A DNA stretch of 64,000 bases, from contig JABISG010000147.1 of the NCBI GenBank assembly GCA_018699955.1, positions 240,024 to 304,023 on the forward strand, read 5' to 3'. Origin of the DNA: Planctomycetaceae bacterium. Lineage in GTDB: Bacteria; Planctomycetota; Planctomycetia; Planctomycetales; Planctomycetaceae. The translations under genes and the position numbers were made by a program. The notes under the pieces are model-generated. The model was not told where the DNA came from. It saw only the letters and a program-made list of their open reading frames with translations, and searched no databases. Each line of letters starts with the position of its first letter. The first letter of the stretch is position 1. Below, one piece after another: positions 45,416-52,822 of the stretch.

Positions 45416-46246
45416 ATGAAACTCGCGATCTTCGGCGGCATCTACAACAACTATCTCGCGCTGGAAGCTGCGATTGCCGATGCCCGTGCGCGCGGAGTTG
45501 ATGATTTTTATTGCCTCGGCGATCTCGGTGCCTTCGGCCCGCATCCCGACCGTGTCTTCCCCCTTCTGAAAGAGGCGGGCGTTGTCTGCATCCAGGGGAA
45601 TTACGATGACAGCATCGGCAATGACCTCGACGATTGCCAATGCGGATACACCGACCCCCGCGACAATCACTTCGCCCAGATCAGTTACGAATACACCTAC
45701 CGCAACACGGCACCGGAAAACCGCCGTTGGATGCGTGATCTGCTGACCGAGTTGCGGTTGGAAGTCGATGGTATTCGGTTTCTACTGTGTCACGGCAGTC
45801 CCAGGCAGACGAATGAATTCCTGTGGGATTCGACCACCAGCACGCACTTTCTCGACAAGCTCGCACGCGATCACAATGCCGACGTCGTGCTGGCAACCCA
45901 TACCGGTATTCACTGGCAACGCGAACTCAGCGAAGGTCGCCGCTTCGTCAACGTCGGTGTTTTGGGTCGCCCCGAAAACGACGGCAGCACAAACGTCTGG
46001 TACACAATCATCCGCACCGGAAATGACCTGCCAAAGCCCACGGGCAGCGCCCCGTGGGATTCCACGGTGAACAACACCCCCATCCAAATCGAATTCATCC
46101 CCCTCGCATACAACCACGAACGGCTCGCCCAGGAAATGCAAGACGAAGGTCTCCCCGAGGAGTTCATCAACACAATCCGCACCGGCTGGTGGACAACCTG
46201 CCTCGAAGTCCTCCCGTCCCGCGAGCGCCGCGCCGGCAAATGGTAA
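45416..46246 (+). CDS. Metallophosphoesterase-fold protein with altered metal motifs
   Basis: Encodes 276 residues and the calcineurin-like fold is plain, but the metal ligands are changed. Motif I, usually GDIHGN, is FGGIYNN (residues 6-12): the Asp and His are lost. Motif II YCLGDLGAFGP keeps GD. Motif III, usually GNHD, is QGNYDDS (60-66): His to Tyr. CHGSPRQ and ATHTGIHW remain near the end. Residues 207-216 (KPTGSAPWDS) are encoded by a family A hairpin repeat, which looks like an in-frame insertion. It may bind rather than cut phosphoesters, or use one metal. Starts 36 bp past the radical SAM gene. Confidence 0.8.
   Translation: MKLAIFGGIYNNYLALEAAIADARARGVDDFYCLGDLGAFGPHPDRVFPLLKEAGVVCIQGNYDDSIGNDLDDCQCGYTDPRDNHFAQISYEYTYRNTAPENRRWMRDLLTELRLEVDGIRFLLCHGSPRQTNEFLWDSTTSTHFLDKLARDHNADVVLATHTGIHWQRELSEGRRFVNVGVLGRPENDGSTNVWYTIIRTGNDLPKPTGSAPWDSTVNNTPIQIEFIPLAYNHERLAQEMQDEGLPEEFINTIRTGWWTTCLEVLPSRERRAGKW
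46033..46063. repeat. Hairpin repeat family A, copy inside a coding region
   Basis: AAAGCCCACGGGCAGCGCC then CCGTGGGATTCC. It keeps the reading frame of the phosphoesterase-like gene and encodes about ten residues. Confidence 0.85.
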
Positions 46247-46248
46247 TC

Positions 46249-46276
46249 AAAGCCCACGGGCAGCGCCCCGTGGGAC
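46249..46276. repeat. Hairpin repeat family A, copy just after the phosphoesterase stop
   Basis: AAAGCCCACGGGCAGCGCC then CCGTGGGAC, two bases past the stop at 46246 and 32 bases before dtd. Confidence 0.85.
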
Positions 46277-46308
46277 AAACGTCAACAATCAGATATTCAA
46301 TTCATCCC

Positions 46309-46758
46309 ATGCGTGCAGTCATTCAACGAGTTTCCAACGCCTCCGTCACCGTCGCGGGTGAAGTCACCGGCCAAATCGGTCGCGGCTTCCTCGTTCTGCT
46401 CGGCGTGGCCGACGACGATACCGAGGACGACGTGATTTATCTGGCCGGCAAGATTGCCGGCTTGCGTCTGTTTGAAGACGATGACGGCAAGATGAACCGC
46501 TCGCTCGCCGATGTTGGCGGGAAGATGCTGGTGGTCAGCCAATTCACACTAATGGGCGATTGCCGCAAAGGCCGCCGTCCCAGTTTCATCCGCGCCGCCC
46601 GGCCCGAGCAAGCCGACGAACTCTACCGCAGCTTCATCGCCGAAGTGAAGGGGCAGGGCATCGAAGTCGAAACCGGCCGTTTCCAACAACACATGGACGT
46701 CGAACTCACCAACGACGGCCCCGTGACGCTGCTGGTCGATAGCCGGAAAGAGTTTTAG
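46309..46758 (+). CDS. dtd: D-aminoacyl-tRNA deacylase
   Basis: Encodes 149 residues, full length. The ATG at 46309 gives the standard MRAVIQRVSNASVTV start; upstream in-frame codons run back through the repeat. The two catalytic motifs are SQFTL (77-81) and NDGPVT (135-140), the cross-subunit cis-Pro loop. It frees tRNAs charged with D-amino acids or glycine-mischarged tRNA(Ala). Its link to the preceding cluster may be only positional. Confidence 0.95.
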   Translation: MRAVIQRVSNASVTVAGEVTGQIGRGFLVLLGVADDDTEDDVIYLAGKIAGLRLFEDDDGKMNRSLADVGGKMLVVSQFTLMGDCRKGRRPSFIRAARPEQADELYRSFIAEVKGQGIEVETGRFQQHMDVELTNDGPVTLLVDSRKEF

Positions 46759-46873
46759 TCAAGGCGAAGCCGGGAGACCCAAAACCTGCTATTCCGGCGA
46801 TCCACGTCTGTTCGCTATACTCCCGCCTTGTTTTTGCGACTTCGATTCGCCGCGGACAGAAGGTGGGAACCCC

Positions 46874-48046
46874 ATGCTGCCAACATTCGACATTATTGTA
46901 CTCGTCATCCTCGCGATTGCTGCGATTCGCGGTGCCATCAAGGGCATCGTCTGGCAGTTGGCGGTCATCGGCTCGATTGTCCTCTGTTTCGCCTTTTCCG
47001 AAACCGGCTCGGTCTTTATCGCGCCCATGCTGGCACTCGATCCGCCGCTGAACCGTTGGGTGGCGATGCTGATTCTGTACGTCGTTCTCTCGTTCGCTGC
47101 CTTCGGCGTGGCCCGGATAATGCACAAGTGGATCGAGAAGATGAAGTTCAAGGAGTACGACCGGCATCTCGGCTTTCTGTTCGGCGCGGTGAAGGGCTTG
47201 ATCATCTGTCTGGTGGGGACGTTCTTTGTCGTCACGATTTCAGCCGGTTACCGTGAGACGATCATGAACTCCTACAGCGGACACGCGGCAGCGATCATTA
47301 TGGATCGGCTGCATCCGGTCATGCCCGAAGAGTTGCACGACGTTCTCGAACCGTACATCCACCAACTCGATCACGACGGCCTCGACCTGCAGCACGCCCA
47401 CGATGACGACGATCAAGCAAATCATTCGGGTGATGATCATGCCAACGCCGGTCAAGCCGACGGTGCAACTGTCATCGATAACCTGCTGAAAGCGGTTCGT
47501 GGCGAATCGGCCGAGAATTTGGCTGCTGTTGGAATGCTGCTGAAGAATGCTTTGAAGAATACCTCGCCCAAGGACCGTGGCGAGCTATTGAACAACATTC
47601 GTTCTGCCGACTTCGGGCGTCTGTATGACATTGCCGACGTCTGGAAAAACGGCAAACCGGTGGACGACTTCGAGGCGCCGCCGTTTGATTTCGAATCGCC
47701 CCCATTCGAGATCGAGATGCCGACAACCAACAATGATTCCGGGACAGCAGAGCGGGAGCTTCTTATCGGTCAGATTGTCGCAAAGTTTCGCGCCGGGCCG
47801 GGAGCGTCGGCTGCCATCACCGATGTCATTGAAGACGAACTGACGGGCATTCCAGATCAAGTCGCTACGGCCGTCCTGCAGGATTGGCATGCCGACCTGG
47901 CAAAGAACGGATTCGATCCGGATCCCGAAACCGATGCGACATTGTCACTCGACAAGCGGATCGTGCGGCAACTGAAGAAAGCCAACGTCCCGTTGTCATC
48001 GCTAAGCAGCGACCTGCAGAATCGTCTGCAAGAATCGCTGCAGTAA
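46874..48046 (+). CDS. CvpA-family membrane protein with a long tail
   Basis: Encodes 390 residues. AAGGTGG precedes the ATG. The N-terminal 130 residues are CvpA-like: FDIIVLVILAIAAIRGAIKGI, four membrane helices, and LGFLFGAVKGLIICLVG. A His/Asp-rich stretch follows (about residues 175-200: HAHDDDDQANHSGDDH), perhaps metal-binding, then a soluble helical tail of about 190 residues not seen in E. coli CvpA (162 residues). CvpA proteins are tied to cell-envelope integrity and colicin V. Convergent with the TPR gene. Confidence 0.85.
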   Translation: MLPTFDIIVLVILAIAAIRGAIKGIVWQLAVIGSIVLCFAFSETGSVFIAPMLALDPPLNRWVAMLILYVVLSFAAFGVARIMHKWIEKMKFKEYDRHLGFLFGAVKGLIICLVGTFFVVTISAGYRETIMNSYSGHAAAIIMDRLHPVMPEELHDVLEPYIHQLDHDGLDLQHAHDDDDQANHSGDDHANAGQADGATVIDNLLKAVRGESAENLAAVGMLLKNALKNTSPKDRGELLNNIRSADFGRLYDIADVWKNGKPVDDFEAPPFDFESPPFEIEMPTTNNDSGTAERELLIGQIVAKFRAGPGASAAITDVIEDELTGIPDQVATAVLQDWHADLAKNGFDPDPETDATLSLDKRIVRQLKKANVPLSSLSSDLQNRLQESLQ

Positions 48047-48092
48047 GCGCACAAGGAAGTACTCGAACCGCACGAATGCGGCCACTACGAAC

Positions 48093-48905
48093 CTACTTGG
48101 CGAAGAACGCGTTGACCGACTTCAACTGCCCGGCGAAGAACTTTGTGTCTTCTGTGTCGAGTTTTTTGAGCGCGGCGACGGCATCGTCCAATTGTTTCCG
48201 CGCCACGGTGTCATTGGGATTCTTGCCGAGTTGTGCGATGGCCACGTAACCGAGGCACATTTGCTCGAAATCGGGTTGTTTCGCCGTCCGGTGCTTCTCG
48301 GTGGCCTGCTGCAAATGCTTGATGGCTTTGTCGAATTCGCCGAGCGCAATCTCGTGTACGCCGAGCAGCCAATAGGCGGCGCCGACCTTGTCGGGGCTGC
48401 GTTTCAATTCTCCGGCCAATCGGAGATTGAGTCGCGCCGCATCGAGGCCGATCCGCTGATCAGACCGCGTGATTACGATCCCTTCGTCCTCCCATGCCGG
48501 CCAGGTGTTGACTGAAAGATTGTACGAAATCTCCTTGGCCAATCCTTTCAGTTGGGTTGCGTCATCTGCGGTCCCGTTCTTCCCGGATGCCACCGACGCT
48601 GACAGGCAAAAGCGAATGCCCGCCTGCCCCATCAGGATCATTCGCGGTATGTCGTGTTTCTTGAAATAAAGATCGCGCAACAGGTTGGAATAAAGCCCCG
48701 CGACGTGGAGTGGCTTCCCCTGCGATTCCACCGCGGCAGCTGCTTGCCACGAATCGCCGGATTCAAGTTGCTTCCAGACGGTGTCGAGCAGGGCTGACCG
48801 TTCTTTCTTCGCAGCTTCGGTATTCTCGTCGGCCTGCGACATGGTTGCTCCAAACAGATTCGCGACAACTGTGAGACAAACAAGCGTCGTCTGGTGGAAT
48901 CTCAT
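48093..48905 (-). CDS. Exported TPR-like protein
   Basis: Encodes 270 residues. Signal peptide about residues 1-25. The rest is helical, with TPR-type units near the end (GAAYWLLGVHEIALGEFDKAI and MCLGYVAIAQLGKNPNDTV). No family recognised. Its start abuts the stop of the HtrA gene directly (48905/48906), so the two are co-transcribed, and it could be an accessory or substrate-presenting partner of that protease. Confidence 0.75.
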   Translation of the reverse strand: MRFHQTTLVCLTVVANLFGATMSQADENTEAAKKERSALLDTVWKQLESGDSWQAAAAVESQGKPLHVAGLYSNLLRDLYFKKHDIPRMILMGQAGIRFCLSASVASGKNGTADDATQLKGLAKEISYNLSVNTWPAWEDEGIVITRSDQRIGLDAARLNLRLAGELKRSPDKVGAAYWLLGVHEIALGEFDKAIKHLQQATEKHRTAKQPDFEQMCLGYVAIAQLGKNPNDTVARKQLDDAVAALKKLDTEDTKFFAGQLKSVNAFFAK

Positions 48906-50096
48906 CTACTTCAACTCCTGTAACGTCAGCGACAGGTTGACCTTTTTCCCGTTGCGAATCACGTCGATTGAGATTTCATCGCCTACTTTTCGACCGTCCA
49001 ATGCTTTGTGCAGGTCATTGTTACTCGCAATCGTCTTTCCTTCAATTGACACAATCAGATCACCCAGCTGATCTTCCGGTCCCTTGTCCGTCTGGATCGT
49101 GCGCGTCGGCAACATGCCCGAACGTTCGGCTGCGCTATCAGGCGACACGTTTTTTACCAGCACTCCTGTTTCCGACAATATTTCCAGATAGAGCAATCGC
49201 TGCACGACGCTGCCGTCGAACGGTTCGATACCCATCCCCGGTCGTTCCACTTTGCCGTGACGAATGAGTTGCGGCACAATGCGATTGACTGTATCGACGG
49301 GAACTGCAAAACCGATGCCCGCATACGCTCCCGACGGGCTGTAAATGGCCGTGTTGATTCCGATCAGTCGACCCGCGCTGTCGAGCAGGGGACCGCCGGA
49401 ATTTCCGGGGTTGATGGCGGCGTCGGTTTGAATGACGCCTTGAATCGGGCGGCGCGTTACCGATTGGATTTCGCGCCCCAGACCGCTGATCACACCGGTG
49501 GTCAGGGTCTGGTCGAGTTGGAACGGACTGCCGATTGCCAGCACATTTTGCCCAACTTGCAAATCCGCCGACGTCCCCACCCTGAGCGGCTTCAACCGCT
49601 CCGCCGGTGCGTCAATTTTCAGCACGGCTAAATCCTTGTCCGGTGCCACGCCAACAATGACTGCGTCGTAAGTTGAATTGTCTGCCAGCGTCACCCGCGC
49701 GACTTCGGCTTCCCGAATCACATGGAAATTGGTGACGATATTGCCGGTGTCGTCCCACACGAATCCGCTGCCGGTTCCCTGCGGAATCTCCATCAGATTT
49801 CTGCTGAAGCGGTTGCGTTCAATCTTTAACGTTGTGATGTAGACGACCGAAGGCGAGGCATCTCGGAACAAGGAAATCTGGGTCTGTTCGCCAGTCGGCA
49901 GGTCGTCGCGCGGTACGACCTCGTGCGGTTCGGCCTTGGGGTCGTGCAGCGGCGATGGCAGTCCACCCGCCATCCGAAACACGAGAACCCCGAATACTAT
50001 CAACAGAATGAGAATCAGCCATCCGTTGGCAGACCGCGCCTGACCTTGAACCGCGACCGGCCGATTCTCTGACTGATATCCAGATTCGCTGGACAT
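48906..50096 (-). CDS. HtrA/DegP-like membrane-anchored serine protease
   Basis: Encodes 396 residues. An N-terminal membrane helix (about 25-42) anchors it with the protease outside the cytosol. Catalytic triad His125 (TNFHVI), Asp155 (PDKDLAVLKI) and Ser233 (INPGNSGGPLL). One PDZ domain covers about 290-395 (GVLVKNVSPDSAAERSG, DQLGDLIVSIEGK). One PDZ and an uncleaved anchor make it DegS-like more than DegP-like; DegS-type proteases sense misfolded envelope proteins. It is directly followed by the TPR-like gene with no gap. Confidence 0.92.
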   Translation of the reverse strand: MSSESGYQSENRPVAVQGQARSANGWLILILLIVFGVLVFRMAGGLPSPLHDPKAEPHEVVPRDDLPTGEQTQISLFRDASPSVVYITTLKIERNRFSRNLMEIPQGTGSGFVWDDTGNIVTNFHVIREAEVARVTLADNSTYDAVIVGVAPDKDLAVLKIDAPAERLKPLRVGTSADLQVGQNVLAIGSPFQLDQTLTTGVISGLGREIQSVTRRPIQGVIQTDAAINPGNSGGPLLDSAGRLIGINTAIYSPSGAYAGIGFAVPVDTVNRIVPQLIRHGKVERPGMGIEPFDGSVVQRLLYLEILSETGVLVKNVSPDSAAERSGMLPTRTIQTDKGPEDQLGDLIVSIEGKTIASNNDLHKALDGRKVGDEISIDVIRNGKKVNLSLTLQELK

Positions 50097-50247
50097 GGGT
50101 TTGCCTCGCCAGACACTTCAACGAACTCGCAAAGCCCGCCGATTGCTTTTGGCGGGGAGACTTTCATCCCCACCAGCATAGCCGATTCCGACAAAACGCG
50201 ACAGAAATTACTCAAAATCTGGATGAGCCTGCAGGGGATTCGCGAAT

Positions 50248-50274
50248 CAGGGGGCTTACGCCCCCCGCTCGCCC
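50248..50274. repeat. Hairpin repeat family C, copy 2 (inverted)
   Basis: CAGGGGGCTTACGCCCCCC then GCTCGCCC, the reverse orientation of 10167-10193. Just past the stop of the hypothetical gene, it may slow transcription there. Confidence 0.75.
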
Positions 50275-50284
50275 ACTATCGACG

Positions 50285-51100
50285 TTACATCAACTTCGCG
50301 GTCTTCGAACTGATTTCTCCAACCACTTTGACCAGACGGTCCCGCTTTTTCTGTGGCTGCTTCTTGATCTCTTGAAGCATCTCTTCCGTCAGCGCTTTGT
50401 TGATCCGTTCCAGTGTGGTTACCGCCCGCTTTAGCATTTGCTCGGCCGACAACAGAGGTTTCTCGACGACTGCTGTCACTCCGCCCGATTCCTTCGGCGG
50501 TGGACTGGCTGCGCCTTGCCGATAGGGTGAATAATCGCCGCCACCGGTTCCGCCGTCTGCATCGCGAGCAACCGCTGAGACCAACTCCGGTGAATCGGCA
50601 GCCGATCCACGCGACCCGCCTTCGCCGGAACCGTCAAACGAATCGGGATCGAGAACGGGGCTGGCTTCGGTCGGCACAAACGCCACGCCGGGATCGCCAC
50701 TCCAATCGTCGAATTCCGCCTCGGTCGTCAGGTCTTCGCCCTTGAGCGCTCGCCGCCATGCTTTCATCTCGGCGACGGTCGCCTCGTTTTCTTCGGCCCA
50801 TTGCAGGCATTCCGGCGAATCGTCCCACTTCAATGCGACATAAAAGTGAGACCATTTCAGCGATGAATAAGTCTCGCGGACGTCGCCAAATGTCTCGGCC
50901 ACACGCCGTCGTTGATACACCTGATCGGCACTCAAACCAACCAGTGCGGCGAAGTCGGCGTCGGTACGCCCCTTCGCGTATTTTTCGGTCCACGCTGCCG
51001 CGCATTCACCGACAACCCAGTTGCACTGGCTGACTGCCGACTGCGCCCGCGTGATGATTTGTTCTTCGCTGTCTGTCGTTTCGGTCTGCTTCGTCGCCAT
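50285..51100 (-). CDS. Hypothetical protein with helical ends and an acidic middle
   Basis: Encodes 271 residues from the ATG at 51100 (AGGAGG 12 bases upstream). Not recognised. Residues about 15-130 are helical with Trp and Lys (CNWVVGECAAAWTEKYAKGR, VGLSADQVYQRRRVAETFG, a helix-turn-helix-like stretch); the middle (about 130-215) is Gly/Ser/Asp-rich and disordered; the last 55 residues form a basic amphipathic helix (MLKRAVTTLERINKALTEE). The helix-turn-helix-like part suggests DNA or RNA binding, but this is inference. It stands alone. Confidence 0.6.
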   Translation of the reverse strand: MATKQTETTDSEEQIITRAQSAVSQCNWVVGECAAAWTEKYAKGRTDADFAALVGLSADQVYQRRRVAETFGDVRETYSSLKWSHFYVALKWDDSPECLQWAEENEATVAEMKAWRRALKGEDLTTEAEFDDWSGDPGVAFVPTEASPVLDPDSFDGSGEGGSRGSAADSPELVSAVARDADGGTGGGDYSPYRQGAASPPPKESGGVTAVVEKPLLSAEQMLKRAVTTLERINKALTEEMLQEIKKQPQKKRDRLVKVVGEISSKTAKLM

Positions 51101-51774
51101 GCTGTTACGTGCCTCCTGCGGAAGGATTTCTCTGTTGTGTTTGATCAATTTCGTTCGGCGGTCGGGGGCGAGCATCACTGCTCCTCGGTTTGCGAAACCG
51201 TTCCTTCCGTAGAAAACAGACCGTAACCGACGACATATCCGCCGTCAGCCTGCCGAGCGAAGAGCGTCCGATACTACCCGCGACCAGAAACAATTTCCAC
51301 CACGGCCTCACTGCCCATTCTGGAAACCAACCGTTTTCCGGTATCGCGGCCTACACAATCCTCGAAGCTCAACGTAATCCGCATTGTTCAGGGTCTTTGT
51401 ACGACGGCTTACCGTGTCATCCGTGCACTATGACCGGCTTGGAAATCAGTTTTGCAGCCTTTGGGGTGAGGTGATTGTCATCACTTATTGCTGCAGAAAT
51501 TTGACGCAGGGACTCTCGTGAATAATCTGGGGAAGGTGAAAACACTTAGTGGGGTCGGTAAAATTTCTGGTTTCTGTGTCCGTTTTCTTGTACGATCTTC
51601 GATTGATTAAGGGGAGTGGGTGGAATGGCGGGATTGTGTCGTTTGTGCGATTCACTCCCGCGTGCCGCTGGTCGGTATGAGATTCCCTGTCGTTCGTTCG
51701 AACGAGAGCCGCCCTCGAGATTCACATCTATGTCACTCGTTTTGTAAGTCGTTCATTTCTAAGTGAGGTGTCAC
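51101..51774. other. Long divergent intergenic region with no gene seen
   Basis: 674 bp between the hypothetical protein and the TSP3 protein genes. Open frames here are short and without ribosome sites. No repeat family from this window was found. Both promoters must lie here; the length leaves space for a non-coding RNA. Confidence 0.5.
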
Positions 51775-52779
51775 ATGTTAGGCCACTATCGTTCTTCGCT
51801 TCTGACTGTCATCTGTCTCGCTGGATTCGTTCTGCATCCGCCCACCATGGCCGATGCTTCCGTTCGCATTGTCGCGTTCCATTGCACGGAGGATGGGGGC
51901 GTCACTTTCATAGTGGGTGAAAGCCTTTCCATTCCGGCCAACTCGCGCGACATCATAATTGATAACGTCGCGTACAGGCTTGATGGCACCCTGTTTCCCC
52001 CGCCGCAGGAAGCCGATCTGGATGATAGCATTCAGACTGTCGCCGACTTCCAAATTGCCGCCAACAGTGTCAGCACCTGGCTGACGGTGACGCTTCCGGC
52101 AGGTACGATTGCCCCGGGTGAACACTCGATTAATGTCGGTGCAAATTTCAGCATTGGCGCCGGATTGTTTCTCCCCTGGACCACGGATATTGACTGTGGT
52201 CCCATCGATAGCGACGGCGATGGTGTCCCCGATGAATCGGATGATTTCCCCTTCGACCCCACCGAGGACACCGATTCCGATGGTGACGGCATTGGTGACA
52301 ACGCCGATCTGGACGACGACAACGATGGCCTTACCGATGCCGAAGAGGCAATTCTGGGAACCGATCCGCTGCTTGCCGACAGTGATGCTGATGGCATTGA
52401 TGATGGTGACGACCCTCGGCCACTGGATGGGGGAATCTCGACGCTCGAAGGCCTCGCGACCTTCATTCGCGATAACACGCTCAGCAGAGATTCCATTCCC
52501 GATGAGGATCTCAGGAATCGGCGACTTCGACGTCCCTTGCAGCGAAAAATGACGGTCATTATTCGATTGCTTCGGTTCATCGACCGTGCAGAGGATCCAC
52601 GGATAGCCGACTTTCTGATTCGGGTCACGATCTTAAGAATCGAAAATGATCTGCTGCCGAAGACCGATGGATCGTTCGGCGGAAATCCACGGAACGATTG
52701 GGTCATCGATCCGGACAGTCAGGAATTATTGTACGGCGATCTCGTAATTCTGGCCGACATTCTGGAATCGTTGCTGTAG
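51775..52779 (+). CDS. Exported protein with thrombospondin type 3-like calcium repeats
   Basis: Encodes 334 residues from the ATG at 51775 (GAGGTG upstream). Signal peptide about residues 1-27. Residues about 28-140 are beta-rich. Residues about 140-220 carry calcium-binding Asp repeats: DSDGDGVPD, DTDSDGDGIGD, DLDDDNDGLTDAEE, DSDADGIDDGDD. The C-terminal 120 residues are helical. TSP3-type repeats bind calcium and stiffen secreted or outer-surface proteins. No enzyme motif. Convergent with the Cache kinase gene, 43 bp apart. Confidence 0.8.
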   Translation: MLGHYRSSLLTVICLAGFVLHPPTMADASVRIVAFHCTEDGGVTFIVGESLSIPANSRDIIIDNVAYRLDGTLFPPPQEADLDDSIQTVADFQIAANSVSTWLTVTLPAGTIAPGEHSINVGANFSIGAGLFLPWTTDIDCGPIDSDGDGVPDESDDFPFDPTEDTDSDGDGIGDNADLDDDNDGLTDAEEAILGTDPLLADSDADGIDDGDDPRPLDGGISTLEGLATFIRDNTLSRDSIPDEDLRNRRLRRPLQRKMTVIIRLLRFIDRAEDPRIADFLIRVTILRIENDLLPKTDGSFGGNPRNDWVIDPDSQELLYGDLVILADILESLL

Positions 52780-52822
52780 CCGACCAAGCGGGCTTCGGCG
52801 TTGAATCGGGATGCCCAGCTTG

